Shown here: one piece after another, positions 45,521-54,542 of the stretch
Position numbering within the stretch: the first letter of the stretch is position 1
Layout of the letters: the number at the start of each line of letters is the position of its first letter
Source of the DNA: Rhizobium sp. R711
GTDB lineage: Bacteria; Pseudomonadota; Alphaproteobacteria; Rhizobiales; Rhizobiaceae
DNA: 64,000 nucleotides
Assembly (NCBI RefSeq): GCF_002211365.1
Contig: NZ_LOKZ01000010.1
Span: 45,324 to 109,323, forward strand
Direction of reading: 5' to 3'
Notes under the pieces: model-generated
Databases searched by the model: none
Told to the model about the DNA's origin: nothing
Seen by the model: the letters and a program-made list of their open reading frames with translations, nothing else
Translations under genes and position numbers: made by a program

Positions 45521-46298
45521 ATGAAGAGTCTGTATCCTGAAATAGAGCCCTACGAGCACGGCCTTCTCGATGTGGGCGACAGGCAGCAGGTCTATTGGGA
45601 GGCTTGAGGCAATCCGGATGGTCTGCCGGCGCTCTATCTTCATGGTGGCCCTGGCTCTGGCTGTTCGACATTCGCTCGTCGCTACTTTGATCCCGCAGTC
45701 TACCGGATTGTCCGCTTCGGTCAGCGCAATTGCGGTCGGAGCTTGCCGAGCGCTGCCGATATGACCACCGAACTTGGCGCGAACACGACCTGGCACTCGG
45801 TCGACGATGTCGAGAGATTGCGGCATCACCTGGGAGTGACAAGCTGGTTGTTGCTCGGAACGTCCTGGGGTTCGACGCTGGCACTTGCCTACGCTGAGAC
45901 ATATCCAGCAAGCGTTCGCGCGCAGCTCGAAATTGGCACGAATGGGAGGCCGCCTCGATCCTCCTTGCTGATCCCAAGGGCCTCCCTTGCCGCCGGCAAG
46001 ATCCCGGCTACTTACTGACGCGGGCATGGATCATACGCACTACTTCCGTAATCTCGCGTGGCTAGACGACGGCGTTCTGCTCCGCGATGCCGGAAAACTG
46101 GCAGGCATACCCGGCGTGCTTGTTCAGGGCCGGCTGGACTTGGAGGCCCCGCTCGTGACGGCATGGGAGCTGTCGAAAGCCTGGCCGCAAAGCCGGCTTG
46201 CTATCGTTGAGGCTGCCGCCCATTCGGCGTCGCACCAGGGTTTGGCGGGCGCGATCGTCGACTCGACAGACATCTTTCGCGAAGTTTCTCGAAAATAA
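45521..46298 (+). pseudogene. pip: proline iminopeptidase, decayed
   Basis: Remnant of a prolyl aminopeptidase. It starts MKSLYPEIEPYEHGLLD, stops at TGA in codon 29 (45605-45607, where homologues have Cys), then continues in frame through LYLHGGPGSG, FGQRNCGRS and the nucleophile elbow GTSWGSTLALAYAE. After about 45920 the cap-domain sequence is mostly missing and the frame shifts, so WEAASILLADP is read in another frame. A final in-frame piece keeps VQGRLD and AAHSAS (acid and His of the triad). The total is 778 bp against about 960 bp for an intact gene. Confidence 0.85.
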
Positions 46299-46670
46299 TT
46301 CTGGCGCCGAAACTGAAATCGCTGGGCCAATCGGCCACTTTCAGCGCCGATTCTTCGGTTTCAATCGAGGTGCAGGCTCGTGCCGAGGCCATCTCGGATG
46401 GTAAACAAGTTCTGCGAAAACTCCGAGTCCGGTCGCGCCGTTAATAAATTGTCCCAAAATGCTCCGATCACTCGCCGGACGCCTTTCCGAGGAAGGAACA
46501 ATTTTAATCGAAATTAGCGCAAAAGCGCTTCGAATTTTATGTGTATTCGACTTTCCTTTTAGTCGATTTCTCTGCGTGTTTAAATCAACTAAGCCTTTAA
46601 TTTATCTGCGTAATTTTGCGCAGAATAAAAGCGTCCGTGTCAGGTTCTTCTCACAACGGGGAGACGACAA
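46299..46670. other. AT-rich intergenic region
   Basis: 372 bp downstream of the pip remnant, with markedly lower GC than its surroundings from about 46490 to 46630. It contains a small hairpin AGCGC-AAAA-GCGCT (46516-46529) without a following T-run. The promoter of the transglutaminase-like gene should lie at its right end. No coding frame is supported. Confidence 0.5.
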
Positions 46671-47276
46671 ATGACGATAGCAACTTTCATCAAGGGCAGT
46701 TTAGCCGTCGGTGCGATGTTGATTGCGATGGTGGGTTCGGGACAAGCGAGCCCCCTCAACATGACCGTCCTTGGCAATGCGAGCCCGCCGATCGGCGCCT
46801 ATCAATTCTGCAAGGAGATGCCTGCCGATTGCGCCAATGCAGCTGGCGACCAAGGCGAACTTCTTCTGACGGAAGAGCGCTGGAAGACGATCCTCAAGGT
46901 GAACTACCAGGTCAATTCGTCGATTACGCCGTTGACCGACAAGGAAATCTACGGCGTTGAAGAGCGCTGGGCCTATCCCCGCACGGCTGGCGATTGCGAA
47001 GACTACGCGCTGCTGAAGCGCAAGATGCTGATCGATGCCGGCTTTTCGCCTTCTGATCTGCTGATGACGGTCGTCCTGCAGCCGAATGGCGAAGGCCATG
47101 CGGTGCTGACGGTCCGCACCGACCGCGGCGATTTCATTCTCGATAATATGCGCAACAAGGTCATGCTTTGGGCCGACACAGAATACACGTACCTGAAACG
47201 TCAGTCGGCTGACGATCCGACCCGCTGGGTCAAGCTGCAGGATGGTCGTGCAGTGGCGGTCGGCAGCGTCAAGTAA
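46671..47276 (+). CDS. bacterial transglutaminase-like cysteine protease (BTLCP), exported
   Basis: A 201-residue protein with a signal peptide (residues 1-26, ending GQAS) and the papain-like triad of the BTLCP family: Cys109 in GDCEDYALL, His143 in GEGHAVL and Asp158 in LDNM. Relatives such as LapG are periplasmic proteases controlled by cyclic di-GMP receptors; no LapD-like gene is adjacent. GGGGAGACGACAA precedes the ATG. A strong terminator follows. Confidence 0.88.
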   Translation: MTIATFIKGSLAVGAMLIAMVGSGQASPLNMTVLGNASPPIGAYQFCKEMPADCANAAGDQGELLLTEERWKTILKVNYQVNSSITPLTDKEIYGVEERWAYPRTAGDCEDYALLKRKMLIDAGFSPSDLLMTVVLQPNGEGHAVLTVRTDRGDFILDNMRNKVMLWADTEYTYLKRQSADDPTRWVKLQDGRAVAVGSVK

Positions 47277-47355
47277 GCATGACGTCGCCGGATAGATGAC
47301 GACAACCATACGGCTCCGGTCGTCCCCCGCATCCCCGTCCCTGACCGGTGCCATA

Positions 47356-47392
47356 GAACCGCTCCCGCTGTCCCGGGAGCGGTTCGCTTTTT
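47356..47392 (+). terminator. intrinsic terminator of the BTLCP gene
   Basis: GAACCGCTCCCG (47356-47367) pairs with CGGGAGCGGTTC (47374-47385) in a 12-bp stem, followed by GCTTTTTAT. Confidence 0.88.
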
Positions 47393-47412
47393 ATCGTGCC
47401 CCAATATGTGGC

Positions 47413-47428
47413 TTAATTGTTCGTTAAC
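47413..47428. promoter_or_regulatory. CtrA binding site (TTAA-N7-TTAAC)
   Basis: TTAA at 47413-47416, seven bases, TTAAC at 47424-47428. This is an exact match to the CtrA consensus of alphaproteobacteria, 84 bp upstream of the next gene start. Confidence 0.65.
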
Positions 47429-47511
47429 TGTGATGGCGGGATCATAGCGGAATTATCAACGGCACCGGCGACTCTGTTCTCTTCGCGGCGGTCTGACAGC
47501 CGAAGGTCGCC

Positions 47512-48261
47512 ATGAACCATACCGGTACCGTCCGCGAGATCGAGGAATCGCCCCTCCTTTCGACGCGTTTCATCATCCGCCTTACGATCGCTGTCGCCTG
47601 CCTTGCGGCATTGACGATGATTATCAGTTTCGGTGGCCGTTGGTTCGGTGCTCGCATTTCCCTCGCTGGCAATACCGCTTCGACCACTCCAATAATTCTG
47701 ACAATCGGCCGCGACACCATCAGTCTTCCCGAAAACACGCTGCGCTTCCCCAGTCAGCGGAAAGACGGCCCATCCAAACGGGCGGACCTCTACCTCACGT
47801 GGCCGGAAATGCAGGGCTACAACAAGGCCCGTCGGGAGCGATTCGACGATATCAGCCAGTCGTCGGGGTTGATCTTCCTCCAGATCGCGCAAAGCACCAT
47901 GTCCCGGGATATGTCCGGTCGCCTTGAGCCGATCTACTCGCATCTGATCGAGGGCAACGGCGCGCCCTTTGCCAATGGCATGACGCTGCATCACCTGCGC
48001 GCAGACGCAGGCTATGCCGACGAGGTTCTGTTGACCGCGCCGCGCACCGGCGCGCCGGATTACGTCGTGCGTTGCACCTTGCCGGCAATGCCTCAAATGG
48101 CCACCCGCGGCGATTGCCAGCGTGACATAAAAGTCGGTCGCGATTTAACTGTGCTTTACCGGTTCTCAAGCACGCATCTGCCCGATTGGGACCATATTGA
48201 CGCCGCTATTCGCCATTTTGTGGAGGCACGGCTTGTGAACACTTCTGCGACAGGTCGCTAG
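47512..48261 (+). CDS. conserved hypothetical single-pass membrane protein
   Basis: A 249-residue protein with a cytoplasmic N-terminus, one membrane helix (FIIRLTIAVACLAALTMIISF, about residues 20-40) and a periplasmic domain of about 200 residues that includes two Cys (in VVRCTLP and GDCQRD). No family recognised. A CtrA box upstream suggests cell-cycle control. The next gene encodes a D,D-carboxypeptidase, which hints at an envelope role. Confidence 0.7.
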   Translation: MNHTGTVREIEESPLLSTRFIIRLTIAVACLAALTMIISFGGRWFGARISLAGNTASTTPIILTIGRDTISLPENTLRFPSQRKDGPSKRADLYLTWPEMQGYNKARRERFDDISQSSGLIFLQIAQSTMSRDMSGRLEPIYSHLIEGNGAPFANGMTLHHLRADAGYADEVLLTAPRTGAPDYVVRCTLPAMPQMATRGDCQRDIKVGRDLTVLYRFSSTHLPDWDHIDAAIRHFVEARLVNTSATGR

Positions 48262-48379
48262 AATGATCCGATGTGGCGAAACAAACGATTAATCATAAAC
48301 GGATTGGTAACCCCGGACGGATAAATTTGGTGAGAGAGCGATCGCGCCGAGAGGGCGGGCGATCTCTCCAATATCCGAA

Positions 48380-49843
48380 ATGCAAGCGAAGAGTAGAATA
48401 GTGCTAAGGTCAGTCTCCTCCGTATCCCCATCGCGATCCCGCAATTTTCTGATAAGAGCGGTCACGGCGTTGTCTCTCGCTGCCGGTATCGTCATGGCCG
48501 ACTCGATCGATGCCGATGCGGAGGCTGCCAACTCGAAATATGCCGGCATCGTTGTCGATGCGAAGACCGGCAATGTTCTCTACAGCGAGAACGCGGATCG
48601 TCTGCAGTATCCGGCGTCCCTCACCAAGATGATGACGCTCTACCTGACCTTCGAAGCCCTGGAACAGGGCCGCATTCGCCTGGATACTCCAGTTCCCTTC
48701 TCTGCACACGCTTCCGCCCAGGCGCCGACGAAGCTCGGTGTCCGCGCCGGCGGTACGATCACGGTCGAACAGGCAATCCTCGGCCTTGTCACGCTCTCAG
48801 CCAACGATGCATCTACGGCTCTCGGCGAATTGCTCGGTGGCTCGGAGGATCGCTTTGCGCAAGTGATGACCGCCAAGGCACACGCGCTGGGCATGACGCG
48901 TACAACCTATCGCAATGCCAACGGTTTGCCGAATACCGCCCAGATGACGACCGCTCGCGACCAGGCCCGCCTCGGTATCGCACTTCGCCAGCATTTCCCG
49001 CAGTATTACGGTTATTTCTCCACGCAGAGCTTTAAGTTCGGCAATCGCATCATCCGAAGCCACAACCGTCTCGTTGGTTCTGTGCGCGGCGTCGATGGAA
49101 TCAAGACCGGCTATACCCGCGCGGCGGGTTTCAACCTGGTGAGCTCCGTTCAGGTCGACGGCAAGTCGATCGTTGGAGTTGTTCTCGGCGGTGCGTCGAC
49201 CCCTGCCCGCGACAATCAGATGCGCAAGCTGATTGCGGCCTATCTGCCGAAGGCATCCAGCCGCGGCGGTTCTTCGGAGTTGGTCGCCCAGACCCCATCG
49301 CAACCCGCAGCGCCTGTCGCGGAAACGCGCGTCGCTTCGGCTGCGGCTGAAGTCAGCGTGCCGCGCACTGCTCCGGACCCGCGCTCTCAGCCGGCATCTG
49401 CGCAGGTCGCGTATGCCGATGTCGCCCAGTCGAAGTCCGAAAATCCGCTACTCCAGCAAGAAATGCCCGCGCCGAAGAAGGTCAAGACGCAGGCCATCAA
49501 GCAGGCATCTGTCGCCACGCCGGCACCTGCGCCGGCCTATGTACCGCCGGAACAGGGTGACACCTCAGTCGACGAACTGACGACTGCCTCCACCAAGGAG
49601 GCGCAACTAACGGGGTGGGCTGTCCAGATTGGCGTTTCCGCAAGCAAGGAAGGTGCAATGGATCTGCTCGACAGCGCCAAGAGCAAGGGCGGCAAGGCTC
49701 TGCGCTCGGCGAAGCCTATCGCAGTCGCTAACGCCGGAAGCTATCGTGCTCGCTTCGGCGGCTTTGATGATCAGCGTTCTGCCGTGAACGCCTGCAACGC
49801 CCTCAAGCGGGCTGGCGTGAAGTGCTGGGCCACGGCTCAGTGA
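48380..49843 (+). CDS. D-alanyl-D-alanine carboxypeptidase with SPOR domain
   Basis: A 487-residue exported penicillin-binding protein. It has a signal region (about residues 24-50), a peptidase S11 domain with SLTK (80-83), SAN (140-142) and KTG (242-244), a long Pro/Ala-rich linker (about 290-400), and a C-terminal SPOR domain (about 410-487) that binds denuded glycan at division sites. It trims peptidoglycan stem peptides. It follows the membrane protein with a CtrA box but has 118 bp of its own leader. Confidence 0.93.
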   Translation: MQAKSRIVLRSVSSVSPSRSRNFLIRAVTALSLAAGIVMADSIDADAEAANSKYAGIVVDAKTGNVLYSENADRLQYPASLTKMMTLYLTFEALEQGRIRLDTPVPFSAHASAQAPTKLGVRAGGTITVEQAILGLVTLSANDASTALGELLGGSEDRFAQVMTAKAHALGMTRTTYRNANGLPNTAQMTTARDQARLGIALRQHFPQYYGYFSTQSFKFGNRIIRSHNRLVGSVRGVDGIKTGYTRAAGFNLVSSVQVDGKSIVGVVLGGASTPARDNQMRKLIAAYLPKASSRGGSSELVAQTPSQPAAPVAETRVASAAAEVSVPRTAPDPRSQPASAQVAYADVAQSKSENPLLQQEMPAPKKVKTQAIKQASVATPAPAPAYVPPEQGDTSVDELTTASTKEAQLTGWAVQIGVSASKEGAMDLLDSAKSKGGKALRSAKPIAVANAGSYRARFGGFDDQRSAVNACNALKRAGVKCWATAQ

Positions 49844-49851
49844 TCAGCGAC

Positions 49852-49880
49852 CTGCCGCCTGACATGCGCAGGCGGCAGTC
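49852..49880 (+). terminator. possible terminator after the carboxypeptidase gene
   Basis: A 9-bp stem CTGCCGCCT/AGGCGGCAG (49852-49860 with 49870-49878) 9 bp past the stop. It is followed only by TCTAGG, so it is weak as an intrinsic terminator. Confidence 0.4.
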
Positions 49881-49952
49881 TAGGACGTCGTGATCGGTGT
49901 TTTTGATCCGACGGAGTTCTGAGACTCGGTTTGTAATGCGTAGGGGATGAGA

Positions 49953-50231
49953 ATGGCGATCAACGAGAATGTTCCGGAGTTTCCGCCACATGGCCGGGTG
50001 ACCGGCAAGAATCCGCGAGCCGGTTTGCACCCACTACACGAAGCGGCTTTGCGGCTGGCAGAGGTGGGGTTGCAGCGGCAGAAGCCAAAGTCGGCAAAGA
50101 CCAAGGACCTGATTAATCTGCTGTTGTGCCACGGCGCGCGGGCGTGGCGCTGCTCGCAGGCGGAAGCCAACATCCACCTTCATGTCACGTGTCCGGAAGG
50201 TCGGGCACCGGTAACGCTGCGCCTGCGCTGA
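49953..50231 (+). CDS. small conserved hypothetical protein
   Basis: A 92-residue basic protein (MAINENVPEFPPHGRVTG...), with a Lys/Gln-rich middle and a C-terminal part containing two Cys and two His (LLCHGARAWRCSQAEANIHLHV) that could bind metal. Not matched to a family. GTAGGGG lies six bases before this ATG, which is therefore preferred to the ATG two codons earlier. Its stop abuts the stop of the convergent DUF1489 gene. Confidence 0.55.
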   Translation: MAINENVPEFPPHGRVTGKNPRAGLHPLHEAALRLAEVGLQRQKPKSAKTKDLINLLLCHGARAWRCSQAEANIHLHVTCPEGRAPVTLRLR

Positions 50232-50669
50232 TCAGAGCAGGCCGAGTTCGGAGAGCTCGCGGCGAAGGTCCGCGGGCATTTCTGCAATCCCTTCTCCCAG
50301 GCTGTTCAAATCGCGCGGTACATCGTCCTGCGGATAATAGCGCCAGCCCTGGAAAGCTCTCTTCGGCTGCACGGCCGTTTCGATGACTTCAGGCCCAAGC
50401 ACAAGATGGCATCGCGAGATTCCTTCGCCATCGGTAAAGGTCTGGATGTCGAGCAGTTTCTGGCGTGCTTGCACCTGCCCCTTGATCACCCAATAGAGCG
50501 AACCGCCGTCGAGTAGTTCCTCGACACGCTTCGGGACCATCCTTGTCGTATGTACGGAATGCGGCTCAAGCCCGGCCGCAATCGCCCGGAGAGAGCGTTC
50601 TGCGACCCATTCGCGCAGATCGTCAATCGAGTCCGCGCCTACGCATAATTTAATGAGATGCAATGCCAT
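50232..50669 (-). CDS. DUF1489-family protein
   Basis: A 145-residue cytoplasmic protein with the family pattern MALHLIKLCVGADSI, HTTRMVPKRVEELLDGGSLYWVIKG and HLVLGPEVI. The family is common in alphaproteobacteria and has no known function. Monocistronic; it sits between convergent and same-strand neighbours with no shared operon signal. Confidence 0.85.
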   Translation of the reverse strand: MALHLIKLCVGADSIDDLREWVAERSLRAIAAGLEPHSVHTTRMVPKRVEELLDGGSLYWVIKGQVQARQKLLDIQTFTDGEGISRCHLVLGPEVIETAVQPKRAFQGWRYYPQDDVPRDLNSLGEGIAEMPADLRRELSELGLL

Positions 50670-50728
50670 GCCGCCGTTGAAGTCCTTTTATCGGGCAACG
50701 TCAAGCGGCAAGTCGCATGTTCACAAAG

Positions 50729-52135
50729 TCAACATTCCACGACGTTGACGGCAAGCCCGCCGGTGGATGTCTCCTTATACTTCTCGCTCATGTCGTTGCC
50801 GGTCTGCCGCATAGTTTCGATGCAGGCATCCAGGGGAACGAAGTGCTTGCCGTCTCCCTTGATTGCCAGCGACGCCGCTGTAACTGCCTTGACCGCGCCG
50901 AGGGCATTTCGTTCGATGCAGGGAACCTGCACGAGCCCGGCAACGGGGTCGCAACTCATGCCGAGATGATGTTCCAGCGCGATTTCGGCCGCGTTCTCGA
51001 TCTGCTCCGGCGTGCCGCCCATAACCGCCGCGAGGCCGGCAGCCGCCATGGCGGCCGCGGACCCTACCTCGCCCTGACAGCCGACCTCTGCGCCGGAAAT
51101 AGAGGCGTTGTGCTTGATGATCCCGCCAATCGCGGCGGCAGTCAGCAGATAGTCGCGGATCCCGTTTTGGTCCCAGTCGTCGTGGAAATGCTCGTAATAG
51201 CGGATCGTTGCCGGGATCACGCCCGCTGCACCGTTCGTGGGAGCCGTAACCACGCGACCGCCAGCGGCGTTCTCCTCGTTGACTGCCATGGCGTAGACAC
51301 TCAGCCAATCGTTCGCGAGCAGCGGGTTAATACGGTTGCTGCGCCACTCTTCCTGCAGTTTGTCATGAATCGCACGGGCGCGGCGGCGCACATTAAGTCC
51401 ACCCGGCATGATGCCATCGACCTTGAGGCCGCGTTCGATGCAGGAGCGCATGGCTTCCCATATGCGATCAAGGCCTGCGTCCAGTTCCTCGCGGCTGCGC
51501 TGCGTTTCCTCATTGGCGCGCTTCATCTGCGCGATCGAGAGGCCGGAACGCGCGGCCATGTCGAGCATCTGCCTGGCTGAGGAGAAAGGATACGGAACCT
51601 TACGCGAATCGGAAGGTACCTTCTTCTTGGCGCGCATCTGCTCGAGCTCGGTGTCAGTCACAACGAAGCCGCCACCAACGGAATAGTAGATGCGCTTGAT
51701 CAGCATCCGACCGTCCTTGTCGAAAGCGGAAAGCGACATGCCGTTGGCGTGGCCCGGCAACGGCAGCTTCTTGTCAAAGATCAGATCGTTCTTCGGTTGG
51801 AAGCTGTAGCTCGGATGGCCGGGCGGCGAGATGCGTCCGGAGCGTTCCACCTGATCGATAATACCGTTCATCTTGTCCGGATCGACGCTGTCAGGCTGCT
51901 CTCCCATCAACCCGAGAATGACTGCCCTGCCCGTCCCGTGTCCGATGCCAGTATGCGCCAGCGAACCGTGCAGACTAACCTTGATGGACGCAACCTGAGC
52001 GCCAGAGGTCGGACGCGGCCAATCGTCCGATAGAATCAGATCGAGGAAACGATTGGCCGCAGTCATCGGACCCATCGTGTGCGAACTGGAAGGCCCGACA
52101 CCGATCTTGAATACGTCGAAAACGGAAAGGAACAT
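50729..52135 (-). CDS. sdaA: L-serine ammonia-lyase (iron-sulfur type)
   Basis: A 468-residue single-chain L-serine dehydratase that converts serine to pyruvate and ammonia. The N-terminal beta domain starts [20 protein letters not shown]. The C-terminal alpha domain has the three [4Fe-4S] cysteines, in [16 protein letters not shown] and VPCIERN. The protein ends in a Cys, as in E. coli SdaA. Monocistronic, divergent from the DUF599 gene. Confidence 0.96.
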   Translation of the reverse strand: MFLSVFDVFKIGVGPSSSHTMGPMTAANRFLDLILSDDWPRPTSGAQVASIKVSLHGSLAHTGIGHGTGRAVILGLMGEQPDSVDPDKMNGIIDQVERSGRISPPGHPSYSFQPKNDLIFDKKLPLPGHANGMSLSAFDKDGRMLIKRIYYSVGGGFVVTDTELEQMRAKKKVPSDSRKVPYPFSSARQMLDMAARSGLSIAQMKRANEETQRSREELDAGLDRIWEAMRSCIERGLKVDGIMPGGLNVRRRARAIHDKLQEEWRSNRINPLLANDWLSVYAMAVNEENAAGGRVVTAPTNGAAGVIPATIRYYEHFHDDWDQNGIRDYLLTAAAIGGIIKHNASISGAEVGCQGEVGSAAAMAAAGLAAVMGGTPEQIENAAEIALEHHLGMSCDPVAGLVQVPCIERNALGAVKAVTAASLAIKGDGKHFVPLDACIETMRQTGNDMSEKYKETSTGGLAVNVVEC

Positions 52136-52317
52136 GACTGCGTCCTATAAAGTTGCTGCGTAAATCTACGCTAACGGCTCTCGTGATCACTGCGATGGAC
52201 CGACATGGCATTTCACGCATGCGACATCTGTAAAACGAAGTGCTGCGGCTTGCCAGTCATTGCAGCGTGCGCCCGCATCTGTAGAGTGGCGCGGCGACAG
52301 GAACCTGATTCAATATA

Positions 52318-53085
52318 ATGATGACGACAGCGGATTACATTGCACTGGTGTTCTTTGCGGCGATCTGGTTTGGCTACGCGCGCCTGCTGCAGGGTGCGAA
52401 TTTCTTCGGCAGGACCAGCCTCACTCATGCCATGCGGGAGCGCCGGCGCGAGTGGATCTACAATTCGCTCCGGCGCGACCTGAAGATGATCGACACCCAG
52501 ATCATGGCCGGCCTGCAGAACGGCACCGCATTCTTCGCGTCGACATCGATTTTCGCCATCGGCAGCTGCTTTGCCCTGCTGGGCGCCACGGAGAAGGTCG
52601 ATGCCGTCTTTGCCGACCTGCCCTTCGTCTTTCATAGCGGGCATGCCGTCTTCGAAATGAAGGTCGGCGGCCTGGCGGCGCTTTTCGGATATGCCTTCTT
52701 CAAGTTCGGCTGGTCGTATCGCCTGTTCAACTACTGCACTATTCTTTTCGGCTCGATTCCGATGATGCGTGACAGCGAACAGGATGTGATTGCCGCCGAG
52801 CGGGCGGCCGAACGCGTCATCCGCATGAACATCATTGCTGCCGGTCATTTCAACGAGGGGCTGCGCGCCATTTTCCTCTCGATCGGTTACCTCGGCTGGT
52901 TCATCAACCCCTATGTCTTCATGCTGACGACGACGATCGTCATTGTCGTCCTGACAAGGCGGCAGTTCTTCTCTGAGGCGCGTCTGGCGATCATGGACGC
53001 TCAGCCGTCATCAAATCTCCACCTTTCTCCTATTCCCCGCGCTGAGCCTTCGAACGATGGCAACGATTCATCCGAGGGATTGTGA
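52318..53085 (+). CDS. DUF599-family membrane protein
   Basis: A 255-residue protein with about four membrane segments (residues 5-20, 68-90, 115-135, 185-220) and a RRREWIYNSLRRDLKMIDTQI segment typical of DUF599. Function unknown. Its TGA is directly followed by the ATG of the next gene, so the two are an operon. Confidence 0.82.
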   Translation: MMTTADYIALVFFAAIWFGYARLLQGANFFGRTSLTHAMRERRREWIYNSLRRDLKMIDTQIMAGLQNGTAFFASTSIFAIGSCFALLGATEKVDAVFADLPFVFHSGHAVFEMKVGGLAALFGYAFFKFGWSYRLFNYCTILFGSIPMMRDSEQDVIAAERAAERVIRMNIIAAGHFNEGLRAIFLSIGYLGWFINPYVFMLTTTIVIVVLTRRQFFSEARLAIMDAQPSSNLHLSPIPRAEPSNDGNDSSEGL

Positions 53086-54072
53086 ATGACGGCTCTGGCA
53101 ACGGAAACATATGCGAGCGTTAAGCCGCCTCGCATCGGCTTGCTGGATACAGCGCGCGGTGTCGCCCTGCTCGCGATGGCGAGCTATCATTTCACCTGGG
53201 ATATGGAGTTCATGGGCTACCTTGCCCCAGGCACCGCCGAAACCGGCTGGCTGAAGCTCTATGCCCGCGCCATCGCATCGACGTTCCTGTTCATTGTCGG
53301 CGTCAGCCTGGTGCTCGCAAACACGCCGGAGATTCGCTTGCGCTCGTTCTGGAAGCGGTTTGCGATGATCGCTGCTGCCGCGCTTGCGATCTCGGTGGTG
53401 ACGCGGTTCGTCTTCCCCGGGGAATGGATATTCTTCGGCATTCTCCATTGCATCGCGGTCCTCAGCCTGCTTGGCCTTGTCTTCCTGCGTCTGCCCTTGC
53501 CTTTCACCATCGCCGCGACCGCTGCAGTCACCGCGGCATGGGTCGTGGATACCTGGGTTGCGCCGGATCTACTGCGCTCGCCGATCTTCAATGCGCGCTA
53601 CCTCGCCTGGATCGGACTCGCCGAGATGCCGCAACGATCGAACGACTATGTTCCGATCTTCCCCTGGGCGGTACCTTTCCTGCTTGGCATGACGGCGACC
53701 TTGCTTGCGATGAGGACGCGGCTGCTCGACAAGCTCGCACGGCTTGGCACAGGCTCAAGCCTGCCGGCGAAGGCCGGGCGCCATAGCCTCGCCTTCTACC
53801 TGATCCACCAGCCTGTGCTGATCGCAATTGCCTACGGACTATCCGTGATTATTCCGCCCGCGAAACCGGATCCTGTCGAAACCTACCTGAGGCAATGCAA
53901 TGCTTCGTGCGTGATGCAGGAAGGCGAAGCGGTATGCCGCAGCTTCTGCCAATGCACCCTCGATAAACTGCAAAATCAAAAGCTCTTTACGGAATTCCAG
54001 TCTGGCGCCATCAAGCCGGATGACGGGCGGATCATGGCGCTGGCGAGCGAGTGTAGTGCCAACACGCAATAA
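53086..54072 (+). CDS. HGSNAT-like (DUF1624) membrane acyltransferase
   Basis: A 328-residue multi-pass protein with a DTARGVALLAMASYHFTWD start, the signature of the heparan-alpha-glucosaminide N-acetyltransferase-like catalytic family, and about eight membrane helices. A C-terminal soluble tail holds five Cys (CNASC, VCRSFCQC). The bacterial function is undefined; acyl transfer to an envelope sugar is a reasonable inference. No base separates it from the upstream DUF599 gene. Confidence 0.8.
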   Translation: MTALATETYASVKPPRIGLLDTARGVALLAMASYHFTWDMEFMGYLAPGTAETGWLKLYARAIASTFLFIVGVSLVLANTPEIRLRSFWKRFAMIAAAALAISVVTRFVFPGEWIFFGILHCIAVLSLLGLVFLRLPLPFTIAATAAVTAAWVVDTWVAPDLLRSPIFNARYLAWIGLAEMPQRSNDYVPIFPWAVPFLLGMTATLLAMRTRLLDKLARLGTGSSLPAKAGRHSLAFYLIHQPVLIAIAYGLSVIIPPAKPDPVETYLRQCNASCVMQEGEAVCRSFCQCTLDKLQNQKLFTEFQSGAIKPDDGRIMALASECSANTQ

Positions 54073-54465
54073 TCAGGTGCCGACGCCGATATCGGCCAGA
54101 CGACCGAGGCATGCCTCTTCGATGTTGTCGAGTTCGGCCAAGGTGTCGTCGATGTCCTTACGCTTCTGGCGTAGATCTTCGCGCTTCTCATCGACGCGCT
54201 TCATCAGGAGCTTGAGCTGGCCCAGCTCACCCGGCGGCTCCTTGTAAACCTGAATGATCTCGCGGATTTCCGCGATGGTAAAGCCGATGCGTCGGCCACG
54301 CAGGATTTCCTGGATGAGGCGGCGGTCCGCTGGACGGAACAACCGTGTGCGTCCACGGCGCTCGGGATGAATCAATCCTTCGTCTTCGTAGAACCTCAGC
54401 GTACGCGTTGACACTCCAAACTCGCGCGTCAATTCGGTTATGCTATAGTATTTGCTGACCGGCAT
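54073..54465 (-). CDS. MerR-family regulator, LiuR-like
   Basis: A 130-residue one-domain regulator. The winged helix-turn-helix reads YYSITELTREFGVSTRTLRFYEDEGL, the hinge RRLIQEILRGRRIGFTIAEIREI, and a C-terminal coiled coil follows. This sequence closely resembles proteobacterial LiuR, which controls leucine/isovalerate degradation, and lacks metal-binding Cys. No branched-chain catabolic gene is nearby. A near-perfect 24-bp palindrome overlaps its putative promoter. The start at 54465 is the family start. Confidence 0.82.
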   Translation of the reverse strand: MPVSKYYSITELTREFGVSTRTLRFYEDEGLIHPERRGRTRLFRPADRRLIQEILRGRRIGFTIAEIREIIQVYKEPPGELGQLKLLMKRVDEKREDLRQKRKDIDDTLAELDNIEEACLGRLADIGVGT

Positions 54466-54495
54466 GGGCTCCCCACCACTAAGGTAGCCAATAAT

Positions 54496-54519
54496 ATTGA
54501 CTTTTACGTAATAGTCAAT
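54496..54519. promoter_or_regulatory. 24-bp palindrome upstream of the MerR gene
   Basis: The left half is ATTGACTTTTAC; the right half read on the other strand is ATTGACTATTAC, so 11 of 12 positions match. The centre TTACGTAA agrees with LiuR-type sites as I remember them. On the minus strand TTGACT within it forms a -35 with TATTAT 16 bp downstream, so binding would control this gene's own promoter. Confidence 0.65.
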
Positions 54520-54542
54520 TTCTGCAACGAAATTCGAGCCGG

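Noticed and set aside
45605..45607. In-frame TGA at a Cys position read as selenocysteine in the pip gene
   Set aside because: No selenocysteine insertion element is seen after it, and the same gene has a deletion and frameshift downstream, so it is decay.
52213..52848. 211-codon minus-strand frame over the DUF599 gene
   Set aside because: The plus-strand DUF599 frame has clear membrane helices and is coupled to the next gene; the antisense frame has neither.
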